This document shows, in pieces, positions 1-7,683 of a stretch of DNA of 27,353 bases. Under the pieces are notes generated by a model, which saw nothing but the letters and a program-made list of their open reading frames with translations, did not search any database and was not told where the DNA came from. The number at the start of each line of letters is the position of its first letter. Position 1 is the stretch's first letter. A program made the translations under genes and the position numbers. This DNA comes from Deltaproteobacteria bacterium (GTDB lineage Bacteria > Myxococcota > UBA796 > SXON01), in contig CANKNP010000021.1 of NCBI GenBank assembly GCA_947483545.1, positions 1 through 27,353 on the forward strand, written 5' to 3'.

Positions 1-3000
1 ATCGCTTGGATTATCGGGCCTGGCGGTGACAGACAGGGACGGTCTGTATGGTGCTGTGCAGGCCCATCGAGCGGCGAAAAAGGCGGATTTGCGTCTGACC
101 CACGGCGCTCTGCTGACTATCAAACACCAGGACGAGCGCCGATCCGTCGCCGTACTGGTGCAGAACCGAAAGGGCTGGTCGAGCTTGTGTCGGCTCCTGA
201 CGGCGGGGCGCTTTGAGGGCCACGACAAGGGGGTATTTGACCCCCCGCCGATCACCGGAGCCGAGCCTCTCGGATATCGACCGGACAAAGCCTGGGCAGA
301 GCTACCCTTCGACCGCTTGTTGGAGGGTAACGAGGGCCTGCTGGTCATGCTCCGCGGGATGTGGCCCGCAGAGGCCGTCGGCGCCCTGCAAGACAGTTGC
401 GGGGACAGGCTCTACCAAGCGGTCAGTCGCCAGCTTGGCCCAGACGAGGGAGCGTGGGTCGAGTGTCTCCGGGCTGGCCCCGTGCCGTGTGTCGCGACCA
501 ACGATGTGCTGATGCACGATCGCGCCCGAGCGCGGTTGCAAGATGTCCTCACCTGCATTCGCCTCGGCCTGACACTTCCGAATTTGGGCCAACGAGCCCA
601 ACCCAACGCGGAGCGGGTGCTCCTCGAACCTCAGCGGATGTACGCGAGGTTTGGGCTCTGGCCGGAGATGGTCGCCCGCACGTTGGAGGTGCAGTCCCGG
701 TGCTCGTTCTCGCTGGATGAGTTGAAGTATCAATACCCCCGAGAGGTGGTGCCCACCGGGTATACCGCACAGCAATGGTTGGCGGAGCTGACCCGACGTG
801 GCCTTCACCAGCGATACCGGGGGCAAGCGCCGGCAGAGGTGCGGACACAGGTACATCGGGAGTTGGAGATCATCGACCGCCTGGGGTTTGCATCCTATTT
901 TCTGACGGTGCACGACGTCGTTCGGTTCGCCAAGATGCGGGACATCCTCTGCCAAGGCCGCGGGAGCGCAGCGAACTCCGCCGTATGTTTTGTGTTGGGG
1001 GTCACGCCTGTGGATCCCTCGCGACAAAAGCTCCTGTTCGAGCGCTTCATCTCCGAGGAACGGGGAGAGCCACCAGACATCGACATCGACTTTGAACATG
1101 AACGTAGGGAGGAGGTGCTTCAATACGTCTATGGAAAATACGGGCGGGACCGGGCGGCCATGGTGAACGAGGTGATCGCCTGGCGAGGTAAAATGGCGGT
1201 ACGCGATGTCGGAAAGGCCCTTGGGTTCGGGTTGGACGCGGTGGACCGGCTCGCCAAGACCTTGGGGCACTTCGAGGTGCCAGAGGCGGACGCACCGCCA
1301 ACCCCGCCGCCGACCCCGAGCCCCACCCGTGCTTTTGAGCCCGTGGAGGGCCCGGGGGGCTCCAAGGCACGTGGGCGCGACAATGCGGATGCTCCAGACG
1401 CGACGCCATCCCGATGGTCAGCACGTCTTCGAGAGGCGGGGGTCGAGGCGGGGGATCCAAGTGTCCAACAGCTGATCGAGTTATGTGGCCAGATCCAGGG
1501 CTTTCCGAGGCACACTTCAATTCATGTGGGCGGATTTGTGATCTCGGATGACCCGCTGATCGACACAGCGCCCATCGAACCCGCCCGGATGGACGCCCGG
1601 ACGGTGTTGCAGTGGGACAAGAACGACGTCGATGATCTGGGTTTTGTCAAAGTTGACCTGCTCGCGCTTGGCATGCTCACGGCGATTCAAAAGGCCTTTC
1701 GTCTGATCCAGGGTCGGCACGGCCGCGTGTTGAGCCTCACGAACGTGCCCGAGGAAGATCCCGCGGTCTACACGATGCTCGGGCACGCCGATTCAATCGG
1801 TGTCTTTCAGATTGAAAGCCGGGCCCAACAGGCCATGCTGCCGCGGCTCCGGCCCAAGAACTTCTACGATCTGGTGGTGGAGACGGCGATTGTGCGGCCC
1901 GGACCGATCCAAGGTGGCATGGTTCACCCCTACCTTCGCCGTCGGGCAGGCGAGGAGCCGATCACCTACGCGGACGAGCGCCTGCGGCCTATTCTCGAGC
2001 GCACCATGGGGGTGCCGATCTTTCAGGAGCAGGTCATGGCCATGGCGGTCGCCGTGGGCGGCTTCACGCCAGGCGAAGCGGACCAGCTCCGACGTGCGAT
2101 GGGTGCCTGGCGCAAGAGGGGCGGGTTGACGGAGATCGGGAATCGTCTGATGGAAGGGATGCGTCGGAACGGAATCACCCAGGAATATGCGGAGCAGATA
2201 TACAAGCAGATTCAGGGATTTGCGGAGTACGGGTTTCCGGAGTCCCACGCTGCGAGCTTCGCCCACCTCGTCTATGTTTCGTCGTGGCTGCGCTGTCACT
2301 ACCCCGCCGCCTTCGCCGCGGCCCTGATCAACAGCCAACCCATGGGGTTCTACGCCCCTCGGTCGTTGGTCGCCGACGCAGAGCGCCATGGCGTGACGAT
2401 CCGGGACATCGACATCCTCCAGTCCCACTGGGACTGCACGCTGGAAGGAGAGGTCGGCAGGGCGCCAGACCTACGCCTTGGTCTGCGCCTGGTCCGCGGG
2501 CTCCGAGAGGCGTCGGTTCAGCGGATGGTGTTGGCCCGCCGCGATGGCGCCTTTGCGTCGCTGGCGGATTTGGCCCAACGCGCTGCGTTGGGGGAGGGCG
2601 ATCTGACGCTCCTCGCCAAGGCGGATGCGCTTCGATCGATCTTGCCGAAGGACGGGCGCCGGGGCGCGGCTTGGGCTGTGGCCGGGCTGTGGCCAGGGAT
2701 GTTTGCAGCGTTGGCACGGGGGTGTGAGGACGAGCTGCCGGTCTCGTCGCCGACGGACGAGGTCCTTGACGATTTCGCGAGCAAGGGTTTGTCGCTTCAA
2801 CAGCACCCCGTGGGGTTGCAGCGCGGGCGCTTGAACAGCGCAGGGTTTACCCCCCTTGGTCGCCTCGCAGAGGTGTCGCACGGCACGGCGGTGCGTGTGG
2901 CCGGGCTGGTGTCGCATCGCCAACGGCCGGCGACCGCGTCAGGCGTCGTCTTCCTCACGTTGGAGGACGAGACGGGGAGCGGAAATATTGTCGTCTGGCC

Positions 3001-3190
3001 CAAAGTGTACGACCGCCAACGGACCGTGATCCGGAGCACCCAGCTCGTTGAGGTGTCGGGAAAGCTTGAACGGACGACGGGCACGGGAGCGCCAGGGGAG
3101 GCCAGCGATGTCCTCAACGTGATCGCCTGGAAATTCAAGCCGATGTCCATCGGGACGCCGCTCAGCGCGAGCAGCAGGGATTTTCGATGA
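1..3190 (+). CDS. dnaE2: Error-prone DNA polymerase III alpha subunit DnaE2, 5'-truncated by window edge
   Basis: This is a C-family polymerase that performs mutagenic translesion synthesis after DNA damage; in the known system it works with ImuA' and ImuB. The reading frame is open at base 2, and the residues before the GTG at 26 (GLSGLAVTDRDGLYGA) are typical PHP-domain sequence, so that GTG is internal and roughly 40-60 residues are missing upstream. Visible in order are the rest of the PHP domain, the palm with the catalytic motif PDIDIDF (Asp codons at 1076, 1082 and 1088) and RGSAANSAVCF just before it, a Pro-rich insert at about 1280-1420, the block HTSIHVGGFVIS, the finger and helix-hairpin-helix regions, and a C-terminal OB fold (VRVAGLVSHRQRP to IVVWPKVYD). 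The protein ends in SRDFR, resembling the short conserved DnaE2 tail and lacking the longer C-terminus of replicative DnaE1. imuA and imuB are not visible downstream and may lie upstream of the window. Confidence 0.95.
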   Translation, partial: SLGLSGLAVTDRDGLYGAVQAHRAAKKADLRLTHGALLTIKHQDERRSVAVLVQNRKGWSSLCRLLTAGRFEGHDKGVFDPPPITGAEPLGYRPDKAWAELPFDRLLEGNEGLLVMLRGMWPAEAVGALQDSCGDRLYQAVSRQLGPDEGAWVECLRAGPVPCVATNDVLMHDRARARLQDVLTCIRLGLTLPNLGQRAQPNAERVLLEPQRMYARFGLWPEMVARTLEVQSRCSFSLDELKYQYPREVVPTGYTAQQWLAELTRRGLHQRYRGQAPAEVRTQVHRELEIIDRLGFASYFLTVHDVVRFAKMRDILCQGRGSAANSAVCFVLGVTPVDPSRQKLLFERFISEERGEPPDIDIDFEHERREEVLQYVYGKYGRDRAAMVNEVIAWRGKMAVRDVGKALGFGLDAVDRLAKTLGHFEVPEADAPPTPPPTPSPTRAFEPVEGPGGSKARGRDNADAPDATPSRWSARLREAGVEAGDPSVQQLIELCGQIQGFPRHTSIHVGGFVISDDPLIDTAPIEPARMDARTVLQWDKNDVDDLGFVKVDLLALGMLTAIQKAFRLIQGRHGRVLSLTNVPEEDPAVYTMLGHADSIGVFQIESRAQQAMLPRLRPKNFYDLVVETAIVRPGPIQGGMVHPYLRRRAGEEPITYADERLRPILERTMGVPIFQEQVMAMAVAVGGFTPGEADQLRRAMGAWRKRGGLTEIGNRLMEGMRRNGITQEYAEQIYKQIQGFAEYGFPESHAASFAHLVYVSSWLRCHYPAAFAAALINSQPMGFYAPRSLVADAERHGVTIRDIDILQSHWDCTLEGEVGRAPDLRLGLRLVRGLREASVQRMVLARRDGAFASLADLAQRAALGEGDLTLLAKADALRSILPKDGRRGAAWAVAGLWPGMFAALARGCEDELPVSSPTDEVLDDFASKGLSLQQHPVGLQRGRLNSAGFTPLGRLAEVSHGTAVRVAGLVSHRQRPATASGVVFLTLEDETGSGNIVVWPKVYDRQRTVIRSTQLVEVSGKLERTTGTGAPGEASDVLNVIAWKFKPMSIGTPLSASSRDFR

Positions 3191-3195
3191 TAGCC

Positions 3196-4722
3196 CTACT
3201 TCGCGTCAACCTTGATGCCGCGTTTATCGGCCGGATCCGAGACTGGGTGCTTGCGCGCGTAGGCGACTGCCGCATCAAAATCGGTGTAGCCCACCGACTC
3301 AAGGTTGCGAGGCTCTACGCCGATGTGCTTCTGCCATTGCTCGGTCACGTAGCTGGAAGCGACGACTGTGTAGGTGCGAGCGAGATCCAGGGCGACGCCA
3401 CCGACCGATGTGGTGACCACCTCCGGGGCGCCAACGTTGGTCCGCCACGTCCACGTCAGGCCGGAGGTGGACAGATACCCGCGCTTCTCGTCCGCCTCTG
3501 CGGCGAGGTTTTGAAGGACGATCCCCAGAAGATCCTGTCCCGACAACTGAAATTGCATGACGGGATTCTGAAACGGGAAACACTGAAAGAGCGTGAGCCG
3601 GGTGACGGGTCCGGCGGGGATGTCCGCCCGCAGCCCGCCCCCGTTGTAGAGCGCGACATCGGCCCCCGTCTCGCTCCTGAGCGCGTCCGTGATCCAGCGG
3701 CCGAGGGCGTTCTCGTGGTTGTAGGACCGACCGAGCAGTCCGCTGGCGGTCGATACCTGTTCCCCATAAACCCGATCAATCGACGCCTTCTCCTGCGCCA
3801 CAACCGCCTGCATCTCAGCGCTGGGAGGCACGGTCGCAGTCTCCAACACCAGGTCCCGCAGCTCGTAGCGAAACTCCGTGACGCGGTCCTGCTCGACGAC
3901 CAAGTCGACCACACCCAACGACCGCGTGTAGCTCCCAGCCTGAACGATCCAAGTCTCCCCCACCCGAACGGCGTTGGTCAACCGGGTGTGCGAGTGCCCA
4001 CCAACAATCAGGTCGATGCCGCTCACCTCTTCCGCGAGCCGTTTGTCGCTGTCCACCCCAATGTGGGACAGCACGATGATCATATCCGTCGCGGGATCCA
4101 AGCGCGTGACCTCGGCCTGAACCGCGGCGGTCTCCGGGAGGAGGGTCAAGCGCGCAAAGTCCCGCTTGTTCATCAGACCGGCCAGCCGCTCAGTGGTGAC
4201 CCCGATGACCCCGACACGCATTCCGGAGACAGAAAATACCCTGGACAATTCCTGCTTCGGGAGCAGCGGCTGGGAGGTCCCCAACTTGAGCAGGTTGCTG
4301 GAGAGGGTGAGCGCCGAATGGGCCTCTGCGTAGTGCACGAGGTTGTCCAAACCCTTGTCAAACTCGTGGTTGCCGACCACCCAGGCGTCGTAGCCCACGA
4401 GCTCGAACAGACCGTGCATGGCCCCACCGAAGCTACCGTTCTCCTCGATCTCCGTAATGGGCGTGCCGGTGAGTTGATCTCCTCCGTCCAGGGTGAGCAC
4501 CTGGGAAGCGCCCCGGGCGTCTCGAATCGCTCGAACCTCCTGCTCCAAGCGTACAAAGCCACCGATCGCGGGCTTGCCCTCCAGCCAGTCGGCGGGCTCA
4601 GGTTCAAAATGAGCGTGAATGTCGTTGGTGTGCAGGACGGTGAGGGCGTGAGGGCCCGCCGGGATAACGGCGACCGGGGTCTTGGGGGCACAGCCCGCGA
4701 AGAGGAGAAGCCACGGGATCAT
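3196..4722 (-). CDS. 5'-nucleotidase/UshA-type metallophosphoesterase, predicted lipoprotein
   Basis: This 508-aa protein is a two-domain 5'-nucleotidase or 2',3'-cyclic phosphodiesterase-type enzyme that probably hydrolyses extracytoplasmic nucleotides. The N-terminus is a short hydrophobic signal with a lipobox (LLFAGC, Cys11), so envelope anchoring is predicted. The dinuclear-metal metallophosphoesterase motifs are complete: TNDIHAHFEP (Asp34, His36), DGGDQLTG (around Asp79-Asp82), GNHEFDKG (Asn118-His119), LSHIG (His220) and GGHSHT (His243, His245). The C-terminal substrate-binding domain follows from about residue 320 (NHENALGRWITDALR, YNGGGLRADIPAG, FPFQNPV). The start codon overlaps the stop of the upstream thioredoxin-like gene as ATGA at 4719-4722, indicating translational coupling. 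The stop is TAG, 5 nt from the convergent dnaE2 stop. The exact substrate (5'-NMP, cyclic nucleotide or sugar nucleotide) cannot be read from the sequence. Confidence 0.93.
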   Translation of the reverse strand: MIPWLLLFAGCAPKTPVAVIPAGPHALTVLHTNDIHAHFEPEPADWLEGKPAIGGFVRLEQEVRAIRDARGASQVLTLDGGDQLTGTPITEIEENGSFGGAMHGLFELVGYDAWVVGNHEFDKGLDNLVHYAEAHSALTLSSNLLKLGTSQPLLPKQELSRVFSVSGMRVGVIGVTTERLAGLMNKRDFARLTLLPETAAVQAEVTRLDPATDMIIVLSHIGVDSDKRLAEEVSGIDLIVGGHSHTRLTNAVRVGETWIVQAGSYTRSLGVVDLVVEQDRVTEFRYELRDLVLETATVPPSAEMQAVVAQEKASIDRVYGEQVSTASGLLGRSYNHENALGRWITDALRSETGADVALYNGGGLRADIPAGPVTRLTLFQCFPFQNPVMQFQLSGQDLLGIVLQNLAAEADEKRGYLSTSGLTWTWRTNVGAPEVVTTSVGGVALDLARTYTVVASSYVTEQWQKHIGVEPRNLESVGYTDFDAAVAYARKHPVSDPADKRGIKVDAK

Positions 4723-5405
4723 TGGGGCCTGTTCGCGGCTCTCACCGCGGCGATGAGGGGGAACACGTCGTCGTCCGTGAGCACGCCCTTCTTGTGCCAG
4801 GCGACCGCACCATCCGGCGTGAGGACGAGCGTTTGTGGGATCAGCTCAACGTCCAGGCCGCACGCCGCGAACAGCTCCGCAGGTGCGCCGGTGAACAACA
4901 CGGAGGGGTACCCAACGCCGCTGGAGGCGGCGAACGCGCCGACTTTTCGGGCGACGCGGACGGGATCACCAGGGTGGTCGAACAAATCCCAGCTCACCCC
5001 GATGAACTCGGCCTCGTCCGCCAGACCGGCTGCAGACCGTACGAGCCGCGGGAGCTCATCGACGCAGGGATCACACCAGGCGGCCCAGTGGTTGACCACC
5101 AGCGCTCGCCCGGCGGGAGTTATCGCGGCCATGAGCCCGGCCAGATCGACCGGAACGCATCCCTCGGCAGGACGGCGAGCTGCGGACTTGGGCGCTGCCG
5201 CTCGGACGGGAGGCGCGCTGGGGGCTGGGCCGGAGGTTCCCGCCGCACGCTGCAAGGGCGGTGTGCGCGCGCGCTCGCCCGGCTGCTCGAACAAACCGTC
5301 CCCCGAAACGCGTCTGCTGACCCCGGTGAGGAGCGAGCGCACGACGTTGGCCAAGGTGGATCGAATCACAACGGCCCCGTTAGCGCGCGGGACGGCCACT
5401 CGCAC
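4719..5405 (-). CDS. TlpA/thioredoxin-fold protein with CxxC active site
   Basis: This protein of about 228 aa has a C-terminal thioredoxin fold of the TlpA/AhpC-TSA-like group. The active site is WAAWCDPC (Cys111 and Cys114), followed by DELPRLVR and a probable cis-proline segment ELIPQTLVL near residue 190. The family usually acts as a thiol-disulfide reductase, for example in cytochrome maturation or periplasmic thiol repair. The first 80 or so residues are low-complexity and rich in Arg, Ala and Pro, without a convincing Sec signal or membrane helix, so location is uncertain. The start used is a GTG at 5403-5405, 10 nt after the rel stop, with no good Shine-Dalgarno sequence. Other in-frame GTG codons nearby are possible, so the N-terminus is uncertain. 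Its stop overlaps the nucleotidase ATG (ATGA), which places it in the middle of a rel operon of at least three genes. Confidence 0.85.
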   Translation of the reverse strand: MRVAVPRANGAVVIRSTLANVVRSLLTGVSRRVSGDGLFEQPGERARTPPLQRAAGTSGPAPSAPPVRAAAPKSAARRPAEGCVPVDLAGLMAAITPAGRALVVNHWAAWCDPCVDELPRLVRSAAGLADEAEFIGVSWDLFDHPGDPVRVARKVGAFAASSGVGYPSVLFTGAPAELFAACGLDVELIPQTLVLTPDGAVAWHKKGVLTDDDVFPLIAAVRAANRPQ

Positions 5406-5415
5406 GGCCGCCGAA

Positions 5416-7548
5416 TCACGCCCGCGTCACGCTCAGGACCCCCTTCACATTGCGGAGCTTGCCCATCAGCCGGGTGAGTTGGGTCACGTCTTGCACCACG
5501 ATGCCGAGCTCACACCGCGCCCGGCGGTCGTGGGTCGCCCGCACGTCCGCCTTCCAGAGGTTGACCTTGTAGCTGGCGCACAGCCCCGTGATCTCTGCGA
5601 GCAGTCCAGGACGATCCTCGCTCTCGACGACGACCAGCCCCTGGTGGAGCGTGGACACGCGGTCGTCCCAGGCGACAGCCACCTGGCGATCGGTGTCCAA
5701 CCCGCGAACCTCCTTGCAGTCCTGTTTGTGGATGGACATGCCACGTCCGCGGGTGATGTACCCGATGATCAGCTCGCCCTTCATCGGCCGGCAGCACCGC
5801 GCGTAATCCACCATGATGTCGGTCTCCCCATTCACGAGGATCGGGCTATCAACCTGCCGACGCACCCGATGAAGGATGGCCGCCATGACGCCCGGCGTGA
5901 GGCTCGAAGTTGGCGGGGGTTCCGGCAGGATGATCCGCGCGGCCTCGCCCGGCGAGATGTTGCCTCCGAGCAGGTCCGCCGCGAGGGCGTCGAGGTCTTT
6001 GTAGCCCCGCGCGGCAAGCTTCTCCGGCACGGAACGATCGTCCTCGGCGCGCTTGAGCGAGCCGCCAATTTTCCGGAGCGCACCGTCCAGAAATTCACGC
6101 CCGCTGCCCAGGCCCTGGTCCTCCAGCAGCTCCCGCAGTCGTTTGCGCATCTTTCCAAGCGCGCGATGACTCGTCGCCCAAGAGAGCCAGTCACGCGAGG
6201 GATTGGCGTCGGCCTTGGTGAGGATCTCAATGGTGTCCCCGGTCTTGATCGGGTGGCGAAGGGGCACCATCCGCCCGTTCACCTTGGCGCCGCACGCCCG
6301 GTTCCCGACCTCGGTGTGGACGTGGTAGGCAAAATCCAGGGCAGTCGCCCCTTCCGGCAAGAGGAGAACGTCCTTCTCCGGCGTGAACACATGGATGTTC
6401 GCGGCCAGATCACTCCGCGCGGCCTCCATGAAGTCGGCCGGATCCTCGACGTCCCTCGCGAGTTGGATGAACCCCCGAAGCCGTGCGATCCGCTCGAGTT
6501 CGCCATTGCTCACAGCGAGCCGGCCGTTCTTGTAGCGCCAGTGTGCCGCGATCCCGTCGTCTGCGATGCGATGCATCTCCGGCGTCCGAATCTGAATCTC
6601 GACGGGTCGCCCATCCGGTCCCACCACGGTCGTATGGACGGATTGGTACCCATTGGGCTTCGGCCTTGCGATGTAGTCCTTGAAACGCCCTTCGACAGGC
6701 ATGTAGAGCTGGTGAACCAGCCCGAGCGCGCTGTAGCAGGCTTCCCGGTCAGCCACCAACGCCCGGAACGCAAGCAGATCATACAGATCGCCGAGCTCCT
6801 TCCCGGATTTCTTCACCTTGTTCCGGATGCTCCACAGGTGCTTCACGCGACCCGTCACCACTGCTTGAATGCCGCGCGCAGCGAGGGCGGCTGTCAGCGC
6901 CGCTGCCGTGGACTGGGCGAACGCCTCACGCTCCACCGAGTCCATCGCGAGATCTGCGCGAAGCGCGGCGTATTCCTCTGGGTAGAGATAGCGAAAGCAG
7001 AGATCCTCAAGCTCCGTCTTGATGCCGTCGAAGCCAAGCCTGCTCACCAAGGGGGCGTAGATGTCGAGGGTCTCCTGGGAGATGCTTCGTTGCTTGTCCG
7101 GTGGCTGGTGCTCCAGCGTTCGCATGTTGTGGAGCCGGTCGGCGACCTTCACGATGATGACCCGCAGATCCTTGCCGAAGGCCAGCACCAGCTTCCGGAA
7201 GTTCTCAGCTTGTTCCTCTGCCTTTCCCCGATACGTGAGCTTCGACAACTTGGTGACCCCGTCCACCATTTCGGCGACGTTCTTCCCGAACCGTTGTTCG
7301 ATCTGCTCGCGGCTCGCGAGCGTGTCCTCGATGGTGTCGTGGAGCAGACCGACGGCGATGGTCTCGACGTCCATGCGGAGGTCAGCGAGGATGCCGGCCA
7401 CCGCCAACGGGTGGATGAAGTAGTCATCCCCGCTCTTGCGCTTTTGATCCCGGTGACAGAAGGCGGCGTAGGTGTATGCATCAAGGATGAGGCCAACGTC
7501 CGCGCCCGGGGCGTACGACTGCACCTTGTGGACGACCTGGTCGATCAT
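5416..7548 (-). CDS. rel: Bifunctional (p)ppGpp synthetase/hydrolase (Rel/SpoT family)
   Basis: This 710-aa stringent-response enzyme synthesises and degrades (p)ppGpp. The hydrolase HD domain has His46, the HDTIED motif (His70-Asp71, Glu74-Asp75) and ADRLHNMRTL (Asp137, Asn141), so hydrolysis should be active. The synthetase domain has YDLLAFRAL (Asp257), RFKDYIARPKPNGYQS (288-303) and the catalytic Glu317 in VEIQIRT. The RFKD form of the RxKD motif is the type associated with bifunctional enzymes, whereas EXDD marks synthetase-only RelA. The TGS domain starts near 386 (VFTPEKDVLLLPEG), a zinc-finger-like segment with a CC pair lies near 585 (YARCCRPMKGE), and a C-terminal ACT domain begins near 637 (LVVVESEDRPGLLAEI). 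The length is normal for the family. The ATG at 7546-7548 is preceded by GGTGAG at a 6-nt spacing. It is the first gene of its operon and is transcribed away from the PfaA-like gene. Confidence 0.96.
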   Translation of the reverse strand: MIDQVVHKVQSYAPGADVGLILDAYTYAAFCHRDQKRKSGDDYFIHPLAVAGILADLRMDVETIAVGLLHDTIEDTLASREQIEQRFGKNVAEMVDGVTKLSKLTYRGKAEEQAENFRKLVLAFGKDLRVIIVKVADRLHNMRTLEHQPPDKQRSISQETLDIYAPLVSRLGFDGIKTELEDLCFRYLYPEEYAALRADLAMDSVEREAFAQSTAAALTAALAARGIQAVVTGRVKHLWSIRNKVKKSGKELGDLYDLLAFRALVADREACYSALGLVHQLYMPVEGRFKDYIARPKPNGYQSVHTTVVGPDGRPVEIQIRTPEMHRIADDGIAAHWRYKNGRLAVSNGELERIARLRGFIQLARDVEDPADFMEAARSDLAANIHVFTPEKDVLLLPEGATALDFAYHVHTEVGNRACGAKVNGRMVPLRHPIKTGDTIEILTKADANPSRDWLSWATSHRALGKMRKRLRELLEDQGLGSGREFLDGALRKIGGSLKRAEDDRSVPEKLAARGYKDLDALAADLLGGNISPGEAARIILPEPPPTSSLTPGVMAAILHRVRRQVDSPILVNGETDIMVDYARCCRPMKGELIIGYITRGRGMSIHKQDCKEVRGLDTDRQVAVAWDDRVSTLHQGLVVVESEDRPGLLAEITGLCASYKVNLWKADVRATHDRRARCELGIVVQDVTQLTRLMGKLRNVKGVLSVTRA

Positions 7549-7564
7549 TCCGAACTCACCATCT

Positions 7565-7597
7565 GTTCAACGTGCGGCGGTCACCGGTCTCTGTCAA
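7565..7597 (-). promoter_or_regulatory. Possible sigma70-type promoter for rel (-35 TTGACA)
   Basis: Read on the minus strand, 7597-7592 is TTGACA, an exact -35 consensus and unusual in this GC-rich DNA. It lies about 45 nt upstream of the rel start codon. No good -10 hexamer is visible at 16-18 nt (the best is near CACGTT), so the call rests on the -35 box and position only. Confidence 0.3.
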
Positions 7598-7616
7598 GGC
7601 CCTTCCGAAGCCCGGA

Positions 7617-7634
7617 CCGTGACCGCTCCGTGAC
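7617..7634. repeat. Paired CCGTGAC direct repeat in the rel/PKS divergent region
   Basis: CCGTGAC occurs at 7617-7623 and again at 7628-7634, so the copies start 11 bp apart, close to one helical turn. An inverted partner CGGTCAC lies at 7578-7584 and matches GTGACCG at 7619-7625. The site is 50-67 bp upstream of the PKS start codon and could be a regulator binding site, but the match is short. Confidence 0.3.
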
Positions 7635-7683
7635 ACCCCCAGGGCCGGTAGGGAGTAAGAAACCGCCTGCTCGGAGCGGTCCA

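Noticed and set aside
3187..7683. A plus-strand frame open from 3187 into the PKS, suggesting a 3779-aa protein
   Set aside because: This part is antisense to three clear minus-strand genes (5'-nucleotidase, thioredoxin-like, rel). The KS domain starts right at the ATG at 7684, and the upstream translation has no domain I recognise.
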